Origin: Microcaldota archaeon | Lineage (GTDB): Archaea; Micrarchaeota; Micrarchaeia; Micrarchaeales; Micrarchaeaceae | Length of the DNA: 35,900 bases | Assembly (NCBI GenBank): GCA_014874295.1 | Contig: JACWAL010000029.1 | Coordinates: 1 to 35,900 of the forward strand | Direction: 5' to 3' | Part shown: piece after piece, positions 1-6,161 of the stretch | How positions within the stretch are numbered: the first letter of the stretch is position 1 | How the letters are laid out: every line of letters begins with the position of its first letter | The notes under the pieces: model-generated | Seen by the model: only the letters and a program-made list of their open reading frames with translations | The model's database searches: none | Told to the model about the DNA's origin: nothing | Translations under genes and position numbers: made by a program

Positions 1-170
1 GCACCTGGGCCGATCTTGGGCATAAATGCTGACATGTTGAAGACTCCGAGAGAATAGAGGGCGCCCAGCACGACTGCTATGATAAGGATTGCCCAACCAT
101 AGGTCATCAGGTACTCCATGGCGGACTGCAACATTATGTGCGACGTTGCGGTTCTGTCTTCCTTTAGCAT
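1..170 (-). CDS. Class III-signal/pilin-like surface protein, N-terminal part (runs off left edge)
   Basis: Only the first 56 codons are in the window; the 3' part lies beyond base 1. After a short charged N-terminus the frame reads SAMEYLMTYGWAILIIAVVL, then a hydrophobic stretch ending ALYSLGVFN. This resembles the class III (prepilin-like) signal and transmembrane helix that begins many large secreted proteins of Micrarchaeota, often followed by LamG or other beta-rich domains. I chose the ATG at 170 because a TATA-like element on the minus strand (about 196-206) lies some 25-35 bases upstream; an internal ATG at 134 is an alternative. The promoter region is shared with the divergent Lrp-like gene. 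The ectodomain is not visible, so its function is unknown; an anchored surface or pilus-like role is inferred. Confidence 0.65.
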   Translation of the reverse strand, partial: MLKEDRTATSHIMLQSAMEYLMTYGWAILIIAVVLGALYSLGVFNMSAFMPKIGPG

Positions 171-228
171 GGAATCAGACAGATACTACATGTAAAGAAT
201 AAAACGTTTCGCATACAGCGCGACATGG

Positions 229-236
229 TTTAATAT
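229..236 (+). promoter_or_regulatory. TATA-like element of the Lrp-like gene
   Basis: An AT-rich TTTAATAT element lies about 25-30 bases before the ATG at 260. The spacing suggests that transcription starts at or next to the start codon, giving a leaderless mRNA, and supports ATG 260 over TTG 254. Confidence 0.45.
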
Positions 237-259
237 TCCTTGACATCGAATTATTGCTG

Positions 260-1618
260 ATGCCGATAACCCTGCCGACCGCAATCGCACGTGCCTTCGA
301 ATTGATAAGGAAGAGACACCCGCATGCGAGCGTATCGCAGATACGTAACGGGTTCTATGTCGTGGAGAGCGTCGCACGGCACTCTGAGAGCAAGGGCAGG
401 AACGTAACGGTGAGTCTCTATCTTGGCAGGATACTGGATGATGGCAGGTTCGTACCGGCCAGACACAGAAAGGCTAAGAATGAAGTAAGCTCAGTATACA
501 AACTTGCTGAGGTGGAGAGCGAGAGCGACGAGTCCATCTCGTTCGACGATGCCGACCGCAGAATACTGGAGACGCTGAGCAACGACTCGCGTACATCTGC
601 AGCCGGGATCGCCAAGAAACTTGGCATTGGCGTCGGGTCAATCAACTACAGGATAGGCAGGCTCGAGAAGAGGCTCGGTATGAGGTACGAAGCGGAGCTG
701 AACACAACAGAATTTGGTTTCTCGAGGTTCGCCGTCATGGTGAGGTTCCTGTCAGGCAAGCCTACCGAAGATGAGGTGAGAGAGGCATTAGGCCCCGAGC
801 CGCTGCTGCTCTGCGCGTTCTCGACAAAGGGAGCATACGATCTCTTCTTCATCGTGCTGGCCGAAACAACATACGAGCTCGAGAAGTGGATGTACAGGAT
901 AAAGACGCTGCCGCAGTTCAGGAGATTCGCCGCCAAGTGGGTTGTCAGTTATATCACGGTTGAGCAGGGGTACATACCGGTGAGGGAGGAGTTTCTGCAG
1001 ATCCTCAAGGGGAGGGTATGGCACAAGTCGAAGGAAACGCCCGTAAGGGAGTCGTGGCAGCTGCTCGAGAGGGAGTACGCGGTTTTGGAGGAGCTCTGCA
1101 GGAACGGCAATGCGGACTTCGCAGAGATCGACAGGAAGCACGCGTTCGGAAAGGGGGCAGCGCACTACACGTACCATAAGCTCCTGGAGCGCAGGCAAAT
1201 CCTGCGCACCACGATAGGCATGGACAGGCCGCCGATCAGCTACGTCGCGATAATACACGCCGATCAGGACAACATGGACCAGTTTGTGGAGCACAGGGAG
1301 CTGTTCTTCAGGACGACAATCACCGATTCCAGCACCGTGCTCAACAAGTTCACGATGGTCTGCGGGTTCGGCACGCCCTACGGCTTGCTCTTCTTCGCCC
1401 CCGTCTACAGGGGAGGCGCAGTGGAGGGTCTAGAAGCGGAACTGTCCAAAATCAAGGGCTTCAACATCTCATCGCTGATAATAACCTCGACGATCATAGG
1501 GGGGCTGGGCTTCCGCAGGCTCATAAGCATGGACCAGTCGCCGTACAGCAGCCTGATAAAGCACTATGGTTACACAGAGGACAAGCTAGCGCAGCTGATA
1601 CGTGGGGCGCACGATTAA
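260..1618 (+). CDS. Lrp/AsnC-like regulator with duplicated winged-helix halves and an unusual N-terminal domain
   Basis: Protein of 452 aa. Residues about 96-155 form an AsnC-type winged helix (DDADRRILETLSNDSRTSAA, then a GIGVGSINYRIGRLEKR-type recognition helix), followed by a RAM-like alpha/beta segment to about residue 220. A second, more diverged helix-turn-helix-like block at about 266-323 is followed by another RAM-like block, so the protein looks like two Lrp units in tandem. Ordinary Lrp/AsnC proteins have about 150 aa. Residues 1-70 contain NGFYVVESVARHS and SLYLGRILDDGRFVPA, reminiscent of the small N-terminal domain of some IS1634-like archaeal transposases; that likeness is from memory and tentative. 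A DNA-binding regulator is likely. Targets and ligand are unknown, but the next intergenic region holds two inverted repeats that could be operators. Confidence 0.65.
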   Translation: MPITLPTAIARAFELIRKRHPHASVSQIRNGFYVVESVARHSESKGRNVTVSLYLGRILDDGRFVPARHRKAKNEVSSVYKLAEVESESDESISFDDADRRILETLSNDSRTSAAGIAKKLGIGVGSINYRIGRLEKRLGMRYEAELNTTEFGFSRFAVMVRFLSGKPTEDEVREALGPEPLLLCAFSTKGAYDLFFIVLAETTYELEKWMYRIKTLPQFRRFAAKWVVSYITVEQGYIPVREEFLQILKGRVWHKSKETPVRESWQLLEREYAVLEELCRNGNADFAEIDRKHAFGKGAAHYTYHKLLERRQILRTTIGMDRPPISYVAIIHADQDNMDQFVEHRELFFRTTITDSSTVLNKFTMVCGFGTPYGLLFFAPVYRGGAVEGLEAELSKIKGFNISSLIITSTIIGGLGFRRLISMDQSPYSSLIKHYGYTEDKLAQLIRGAHD

Positions 1619-1694
1619 CTTCCGTCTCCTTCTCCAGATCCCTTCATACTCGCACCCGCTAGGCTTTCGTAGTCAAACCTTAAAAGCGTTGCCC

Positions 1695-1726
1695 GCATAT
1701 CTGGTGCCGGCAGTACACCAGATTGC
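1695..1726. repeat. Long inverted repeat upstream of the GT4 gene
   Basis: Arms ATCTGGTG (1699-1706) and CACCAGAT (1716-1723) are perfect complements around a 9-base centre. They extend by three more pairs (GCA 1695-1697 with TGC 1724-1726) if T1698 is bulged. A TATA-like CCTTAAAAG lies just upstream at about 1678-1686, so the repeat sits near a possible transcription start. It could be an operator or the stem of a short RNA. Confidence 0.5.
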
Positions 1727-1739
1727 GCTCAGGCATGCC

Positions 1740-1755
1740 AACCAATTTATTGGTT
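1740..1755. promoter_or_regulatory. 16-bp palindrome over the GT4 promoter
   Basis: AACCAAT and ATTGGTT flank a TT centre as a perfect inverted repeat. Its AT core (AATTTATT) also serves as the best TATA candidate for the GT4 gene, whose ATG is at 1773. A protein bound here would compete with TBP, so a repressor site is plausible. Confidence 0.45.
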
Positions 1756-1772
1756 CGTTCTGATAATCTAGC

Positions 1773-2912
1773 ATGAAGCTCATCATGGCGCAATCGAACC
1801 TCACGCTCATGGGAGGGGACGCGAGGATACTGCTCAAGATAGCACAGCACTATGATGCCAAGATATACACTGCTGAATACGACCCTAAGTCGACGTTCCC
1901 CGCGTTCAGGGATCTTGATGTAGAAGTGATAAGCCGCGGTACTACGAGGCGATTGCTCCCATATGGAAGGGTGGCGCAAGGGTTGGACTATGGCCTCTCG
2001 TTCTACAACTTCCGCGTTCGCGATGATTACGACGTGATAAACGCACACATCTCCCCGAGCCACTGGGTGCGTAACAAGAATCCGCATGTACTCTGGTATT
2101 GCCATACTCCTCCGCGAGACGTGTATGACCTTTACAGGTTCAGGCTGTCGCTCAAGAGGGCACACCAGAGGCCGGTGTACGCGCTTGGTGCCGCGGGGGT
2201 GAGGATACTTGACCAGAGGGTTGTCAAGAGGATAGAGGGCATAATCGCGAACAGTGAGAATACGAACGGGCGTATAAAACAGTACTACGGCAGGAGCGAC
2301 GCGACCGTGCTGCCTGGGGGCATAGAGTACGAGAAGTTCGGTGCTTCAGATGAGAGAAAGTACTTCCTCTATCCCTCGCGATTCTCGCCGAACAAGCGGC
2401 AGGAATACGCTATAAAGGCGTTCCGCGAGTTCAGGAAGATGAAGAAGGGATACAGGCTCGTGTTGTGCGGGCCGGTGTCGAAGGATAGGGCGTTTCGCGA
2501 TTATTATGACAGGATAAGGGCATTGGCAGCGGATGCACACGACGTGATGATACTGGAGAATGTTAGCGAGAACAAGTTTAGGCAGCTTATGGCAAGCTCG
2601 ACTGCCGTACTCTACCCTCCGATGAACGAGGATTACGGCTTGGTGCCGCTCGAGGCGATGGCCAGCCACAAGCCGGTAATTGCTGTAGATGAGGGGGGCC
2701 CGGCGATGACGGTAAATGACGGGAAGACGGGTTTCCTTGTCGAATCGGAAGAGGAAATGGCAAGAAAGATGCTATACGTTGCAGAGCACCCGAAGGTCGC
2801 GGAGCAAATGGGCAAGAGCGGAAGAACAGAGGTCGAAAGGAACTATTCCTGGAAGGCGTTCTTCAGGGTCTTCGACAGGGAGGCGAGAAAGGTAGCTAGT
2901 GCCGACGCTTGA
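1773..2912 (+). CDS. Glycosyltransferase family 4 (GT-B fold)
   Basis: Protein of 379 aa, the usual size for GT4 enzymes. It would transfer a sugar from a nucleotide-sugar donor to a glycan or lipid acceptor at the cytoplasmic face of the membrane. The C-terminal Rossmann domain carries LPGGIEYEKF (about 180-189), YPSRFSPNKRQEYAIKAF (about 200-217) and the retaining GT E-x7-E motif (E286 and E294 in NEDYGLVPLEAMAS), followed by VDEGGP. The N-terminal half holds HISPSHW and WYCHTPPRDVYDLYRF, typical of mannosyl- or glucosyltransferase-like members. Donor and acceptor cannot be read from sequence. Its 3' end overlaps the convergent cytidine deaminase gene by 17 bases. With GT2, AglB and sequon-rich proteins in the window, a role in surface glycan assembly is inferred. 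Confidence 0.88.
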   Translation: MKLIMAQSNLTLMGGDARILLKIAQHYDAKIYTAEYDPKSTFPAFRDLDVEVISRGTTRRLLPYGRVAQGLDYGLSFYNFRVRDDYDVINAHISPSHWVRNKNPHVLWYCHTPPRDVYDLYRFRLSLKRAHQRPVYALGAAGVRILDQRVVKRIEGIIANSENTNGRIKQYYGRSDATVLPGGIEYEKFGASDERKYFLYPSRFSPNKRQEYAIKAFREFRKMKKGYRLVLCGPVSKDRAFRDYYDRIRALAADAHDVMILENVSENKFRQLMASSTAVLYPPMNEDYGLVPLEAMASHKPVIAVDEGGPAMTVNDGKTGFLVESEEEMARKMLYVAEHPKVAEQMGKSGRTEVERNYSWKAFFRVFDREARKVASADA

Positions 2913-3306
2913 AACTCTTCTTCTGCCACTGCTCTGGAAGCAGGTCGCCGAGCTTAGCCTCCCGGCACTTATCGAGTATGACCCCCACTTCCTTGTCGCC
3001 TGTCACCTGATACAAGAACTCCCTGCAGCGGCCGCATGGAGGCAGTATCTTGCCGTTACGCCCATTAACCGCAACGATTTTCCTGATCCCGTGCTCGCCA
3101 TTAGTCAGCATGTTCGCGATTGCGGACGGCTCGGCACAAAAGCCGAGGCCGCACCACGCGTCTATGCTGACGCCTGTGTAAACATGCCCCTTGTCAGTGA
3201 GTATGGCGGCGCCAACATGGCCGAACGTGACGTCGTCCGTGGCCCTACGGAACTTCGCAACCTTCTTTGCGGCGCGCACGAGGTCGCCATTTGATACTGC
3301 TGACAT
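2896..3306 (-). CDS. cdd: Cytidine deaminase family protein
   Basis: Protein of 136 aa, the usual length of small tetrameric cytidine deaminases. The zinc and catalytic signature is present: C57-A-E59 (GFCAEPSAIANM) and P90-C91-G-R-C94 (LPPCGRCREF). Cys57, Cys91 and Cys94 would bind zinc and Glu59 would shuttle the proton. The expected reaction is hydrolytic deamination of cytidine or deoxycytidine to the uracil nucleoside in pyrimidine salvage; blasticidin-S-deaminase-like substrates cannot be excluded. The C-terminus is basic (KKSFKRRH). The ATG lies 23 bases after the stop of the TBP-domain gene, so the two are probably cotranscribed. The 3' end overlaps the convergent GT4 gene. Confidence 0.88.
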   Translation of the reverse strand: MSAVSNGDLVRAAKKVAKFRRATDDVTFGHVGAAILTDKGHVYTGVSIDAWCGLGFCAEPSAIANMLTNGEHGIRKIVAVNGRNGKILPPCGRCREFLYQVTGDKEVGVILDKCREAKLGDLLPEQWQKKSFKRRH

Positions 3307-3329
3307 GGGAACCTACCGCGAAGCGCTAA

Positions 3330-3680
3330 TCACTTCGGCGTCACTTCCAACACGTACTTTGAAACCACATCGGCTACCATGTCGAGCACCTTCCTGACGT
3401 TGGCGATCGTGTTAGTGCCCGTGCAGATCATCTTACCATTCTTGAAGAGTATGATCGTGGCGCTGGGGTTGTTGACCTTGTAAATGGCCCCGGGGAACTG
3501 CTCGGGCTCATAGTCAACCCCCCTAACGTTCTTCGAGAGCGCATAAAGGTCCACGACCGCATGCAGCTCCGCCTTCACGACTATGCAGTTTATGCGTATG
3601 TTCGGCTTCAGAGTGTCGAAATTGATCTTCGCAGAAGCCTTTGCAGGCTGCTGGCTGCTCTTCGGAGTTCGTTGCGGCAT
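3330..3680 (-). CDS. Single-repeat TBP-domain protein
   Basis: Protein of 116 aa. After a Ser/Gln/Lys/Ala-rich N-terminus of about 28 residues there is one complete TBP repeat: INCIVVKAELHAVVDL, DYEPEQFPGAIYKVNNP, ATIILFKNGKMICTGTNT, then a helix VRKVLDMVADVVSKY. The EPEQFPG and LFxxGK elements match archaeal TBP, including the two Phe residues that in TBP intercalate into the TATA minor groove. Archaeal TBP normally has two such repeats (about 180 aa); here no second repeat exists in any frame before the stop or upstream of the start. Proteins made of one TBP domain have been reported in some archaea, so this may be a dimerising TBP variant or a paralogue. The ATG at 3680 lies about 21-30 bases from a TATA-like ATAATAAGG on the minus strand. 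An in-frame open extension to 3902 crosses the divergent promoter and is not credible. Confidence 0.82.
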   Translation of the reverse strand: MPQRTPKSSQQPAKASAKINFDTLKPNIRINCIVVKAELHAVVDLYALSKNVRGVDYEPEQFPGAIYKVNNPSATIILFKNGKMICTGTNTIANVRKVLDMVADVVSKYVLEVTPK

Positions 3681-3726
3681 GTTATACCCCGTGTCGGTAA
3701 ACCTTATTATGGTTTGGATACCAATG

Positions 3727-3734
3727 TTTATAAA
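3727..3734 (+). promoter_or_regulatory. TATA box of the flavoprotein gene
   Basis: TTTATAAA lies about 30 bases upstream of ATG 3763, compatible with a leaderless or very short-leader transcript. It excludes the in-frame ATG at 3724, which would lie within or upstream of the TATA box. The 82-bp region is shared with the divergent TBP-domain gene. Confidence 0.6.
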
Positions 3735-3762
3735 GGGTGTTATCTGCGGTACAGTGACGCTC

Positions 3763-4866
3763 ATGGAAACTGAGGTCGGGATTGTAGGGGGAGGAGTAGT
3801 GGGACTCTCGCTCGCAAGGGAGCTTGGCAACAGGGACATTTCGTGCACCGTATATGAGGCGAGGCAGAAGATAGGTGAGGGGGCCGACAGGGCATCGGGC
3901 ATACTCTCGAAGAGCGGCCTCGAGAGGCACGGCCTGGATTACAGCGATTCCGTAGTCAACGAGCTGTACGGGGCGCACTTCCATGCGGGCAGTGGTACGT
4001 TCACCGTGAGGGCAGCGGAGCCGAAGGCTTACGTCCTCGATAGGATTAGACTCGCGCAGTCGTGCGCGAAGAGCGCGGAGGAGAGCGGCGCGGAGATAAG
4101 GCTTGGGAAGAGACTCGACAGTGAGGGAATAGCGGCCATTGCCAAGCTGCACAGAGTGCTCGTCGGAGCCGACGGGGCGGTATCAAACGTCGCGAGCACG
4201 TTCGGCTTCCCGAAAATCGTGAGGAGGGTGCTTACGTACAAGGCGGTGTACAATGGAGTGGATGTGGAGGACAAGCGCATGGTGGGTCTCTATTTCGATA
4301 ACTCCATAACAAAGGGGTTCTTCGGATGGACTGCTCCCTACTCTGAAACTGGGCTTGAGGTCGCCGTCGGCATAGAGGACAGGGCGAAGGCGAACGGAAA
4401 GAGGGCGTTCGACGCATTCACGCGCCTGGAATCCATAAGAGACATGCTCGAAGGAAAGGAGCCGATAAAGGAGGATGCGAGCCTCATCCCATTGGCCGCA
4501 AGGTCCAGGACCGTCAAGGGCAATGTATTGCTCGTGGGCGATGCGGCTGGTCAGGTCAAGGCAACGACAGGAGGGGGAATAATCTTCGGCGTTGGCTGCG
4601 CGAAGACGGCAGCGGAATCAATAGCCAGCCATGTCAAGAAGGGCAAGAGCCTTGTTTCCTACGAGAGGGATTGGAGAAAGAGATACGGCACCGATTTGGC
4701 GCTGCACAGGCTCCTGCACGGATATTACTCGAGCGTCGGCCAGACAGGCCTCAGCATGGCGTTCAGCTTCATGAAGTCATTGGGAGCGGAACGGCTGCTG
4801 AGTTCCTTCGGCGACATGGACAGTCCGAGCAGGACGTTGAGGGGTGTGGTGTTCAGGCGTACGTGA
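3763..4866 (+). CDS. FAD-dependent geranylgeranyl reductase family protein
   Basis: Protein of 367 aa. It begins with a dinucleotide-binding Rossmann motif (GIVGGGVVGLSLARELG), followed by the E-A-R end of the second strand. It has the mid-protein GADGAVSNVASTFG segment and the C-terminal VGDAAGQVKATTGGGI motif that binds FAD in the geranylgeranyl reductase/p-hydroxybenzoate-hydroxylase superfamily. In archaea, members saturate the isoprenoid chains of membrane lipids, but other flavoprotein oxidoreductases share these motifs, so lipid saturation is the likely but unproven role. The length is slightly short of the roughly 390-400 aa common in the family. It is divergently transcribed from the single-repeat TBP gene and has no downstream partner on its strand. 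Confidence 0.8.
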   Translation: METEVGIVGGGVVGLSLARELGNRDISCTVYEARQKIGEGADRASGILSKSGLERHGLDYSDSVVNELYGAHFHAGSGTFTVRAAEPKAYVLDRIRLAQSCAKSAEESGAEIRLGKRLDSEGIAAIAKLHRVLVGADGAVSNVASTFGFPKIVRRVLTYKAVYNGVDVEDKRMVGLYFDNSITKGFFGWTAPYSETGLEVAVGIEDRAKANGKRAFDAFTRLESIRDMLEGKEPIKEDASLIPLAARSRTVKGNVLLVGDAAGQVKATTGGGIIFGVGCAKTAAESIASHVKKGKSLVSYERDWRKRYGTDLALHRLLHGYYSSVGQTGLSMAFSFMKSLGAERLLSSFGDMDSPSRTLRGVVFRRT

Positions 4867-4891
4867 GCGCTATTCGCTCCTTGCATCTTTC

Positions 4892-5044
4892 TCACTTCTC
4901 AGGCATGTGGCGCGCCTTTCGGTCGTGGACTAAGTACCTTGATGCTTCGAAGAGCGCGGCAGTCTTCCGAAGGCCCCACCGCCTCTGCATCACTCTCGCT
5001 ACGTAGCCGATATCTTCTTTTCTCATTCGCCTTATGAGTAGCAT
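4892..5044 (-). pseudogene. Possible GNAT acetyltransferase N-terminal fragment downstream of tRNA-Glu
   Basis: A 50-codon frame begins MLLIRRMRKEDIGYVARVMQ. This resembles the first strand and helix of GNAT N-acetyltransferases (I-R-x-M-x-x-E-D-I pattern), but the frame stops before the acetyl-CoA-binding R/Q-x-x-G-x-G/A motif could occur. No continuation is visible in the other minus-strand frames before the convergent flavoprotein gene. It starts 48 bases downstream of the tRNA-Glu 3' end on the same strand. It may be a decayed gene remnant, a genuine microprotein or chance; the family resemblance is short. Confidence 0.3.
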
Positions 5045-5060
5045 CCAGACATTCCTTGTG

Positions 5061-5081
5061 GGGGTTGTGTATAGAAACCCC
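5061..5081 (-). repeat. Hairpin just downstream of tRNA-Glu
   Basis: GGGGTT and AACCCC form 6-bp arms around a 9-base loop, starting 11 bases beyond the tRNA 3' end in the direction of transcription. The AT-rich loop could also act as a TATA element for the downstream fragment. A tRNA-processing or termination role is only a guess. Confidence 0.35.
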
Positions 5082-5091
5082 TCTAAACACC

Positions 5092-5166
5092 TGCTCCCAT
5101 CGGGATTTGAACCCGAGTTGCAGGGTTGAAAGCCCCGCGTCCTTGGCCGGACTAGACGATGGGAGC
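5092..5166 (-). tRNA. tRNA-Glu (UUC)
   Basis: The reverse complement folds as a complete 75-nt cloverleaf without an intron. The acceptor stem GCTCCCA pairs with TGGGAGC, followed by discriminator A. The D arm contains GTCTAGTCCGG. The anticodon stem CGGGG/CCCTG, with one G-U pair, holds the loop CTTTCAA, giving anticodon TTC. The T arm TCGGG-TTCAAAT-CCCGA is perfect. CCA is not encoded. A TATA-like TTTATATC (about 5213-5220 on the minus strand) lies roughly 50 bases upstream, suggesting a 5' leader of about 20 nt; that leader region contains a 7-bp inverted repeat (CTGCTTT 5186-5192, AAAGCAG 5205-5211). Confidence 0.96.
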
Positions 5167-5234
5167 ACATTGCTGTGTCTATCTCCTGCTTTACAAGATA
5201 TGAGAAAGCAGAGATATAAAGGGGTTGAGGCATC

Positions 5235-5711
5235 TCACTGCCACATTCCTTTGTAGAGCATTATTGCGTACGTAGCATAATTAACTATGTCTATCAGCGT
5301 GCCGCGTAGCTTCTCGTCCCTTACCTCGGGATGCACACCCTTCATGAGATTTTGCACCCTCATGAACTTGTCGTTCAGCCTGACTGTTATGCCTATCACG
5401 CCGTACTTCGGTATGTTGTCCATCCCGTAGTCGTGATTCTTGGCGACGCCTATATCATACGCCATCACAAGCGACTTGTTGGTGTCCTGCCGCAGCTTGG
5501 CCGCGAGTATTGCCAACGCCGCGTTCTTGACCACGTAGAAGATCTTAGTGTCATCCTGCGACGGCTTCCTCTTGCCGGATATGAGTCGCGTGAAGTAGCC
5601 GTGCAAGAGCGAGACCGCCTGGCCAGCAGTGCAGCCACGCTCTATGTCCACGCCGTCCTGCAACGCGAGCGCAAAGTTCTTCTGCCAAACGTCGAACCGC
5701 GACCTAGTCAA
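5235..5711 (-). CDS. DUF1599-like (nucleotide-modification-associated) protein
   Basis: Protein of 158 aa. Residues about 91-150 (KNHDYG, then GVIGITVRLNDKFMRVQNLM, then RDEKLRGTLIDIVNYA) match the pattern I recall for the DUF1599/PF07659 family, in which a conserved R-x-x-D-K-x-x-R and a C-terminal D-x-x-N-Y-A helix recur. The family is best known from phages and bacteria and has been proposed, from comparative genomics, to be linked to nucleotide modification; its reaction is not known to me. The start is a TTG at 5711: an in-frame stop lies 24 bases upstream, no ATG precedes the conserved region, and a TATA-like TAATAGG sits about 30 bases before it. It is downstream of the PRC-barrel gene (59-base gap) but seems to have its own promoter. 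Confidence 0.55.
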   Translation of the reverse strand: MTRSRFDVWQKNFALALQDGVDIERGCTAGQAVSLLHGYFTRLISGKRKPSQDDTKIFYVVKNAALAILAAKLRQDTNKSLVMAYDIGVAKNHDYGMDNIPKYGVIGITVRLNDKFMRVQNLMKGVHPEVRDEKLRGTLIDIVNYATYAIMLYKGMWQ

Positions 5712-5770
5712 GACAGCACCGATATCGTCCGCTACCTATTAGCATGGGCAAATGCGGCTGACAGCAGATG

Positions 5771-6058
5771 TCATCTATTGATCAGGTCCGATGTCTCGGA
5801 AGCGCTCGGCTCCTGCCTCACGGCCTGGCCTGAAGTGGACACGAGGACAACGTCGCCTATGTTCTTTATATTCTTGAAGAGCACGCTCTTGCCCTGCAAC
5901 ATGCGCTTGACGTCGTCCCTGCTTGGGCTCCTCCATTCCTCCATAAGAAGCCTGCTTACCTCTCCCTTCTCGAGGTCTATTATCGCGTCCCTCACCTCTC
6001 CCAGGTACTGCCCCGAGTCGGTGTACACGTCCTTGCTGTAAATCTCGGATATCTCCAT
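5771..6058 (-). CDS. PRC-barrel domain protein
   Basis: Protein of 95 aa that is essentially one PRC-barrel: KDVYTDSGQYLGEVRDAIID, an EVSRLL strand, and a KNIKNIGDVVLV final strand before a polar tail. PRC-barrels are small beta-barrels found in photosynthetic reaction-centre H subunits, RimM and many stand-alone archaeal proteins, where they probably mediate protein or RNA contacts; the specific partner is unknown. The start is well supported: an AGGTGA Shine-Dalgarno (about 6063-6068) precedes the ATG by about four bases, and a TATA box CTATTTAAAA lies at 6091-6100. Confidence 0.85.
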   Translation of the reverse strand: MEISEIYSKDVYTDSGQYLGEVRDAIIDLEKGEVSRLLMEEWRSPSRDDVKRMLQGKSVLFKNIKNIGDVVLVSTSGQAVRQEPSASETSDLINR

Positions 6059-6161
6059 CTAGTCACCTGCTAGAGAGTATGCAACCGCGTTTTTAAATAG
6101 TTTCTCTTTTAGCGGAAGCGGGGGTAGGCATATGCCGAGACATCGGACTGGGGCCGCAACT

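Noticed and set aside
3583-3762. N-terminal extension of the flavoprotein upstream of ATG 3763
   Set aside because: It would run over the TBP-domain gene and the TATA box; the Rossmann motif begins immediately after ATG 3763.
3681-3902. N-terminal extension of the TBP-domain protein to 190 aa
   Set aside because: The extension crosses the divergent promoter and the start of the flavoprotein gene and has no TBP-like sequence; ATG 3680 has a suitable TATA distance.
5186-5211. 7-bp inverted repeat upstream of tRNA-Glu as an operator
   Set aside because: Short and loosely spaced; it is recorded only as part of the tRNA leader description.
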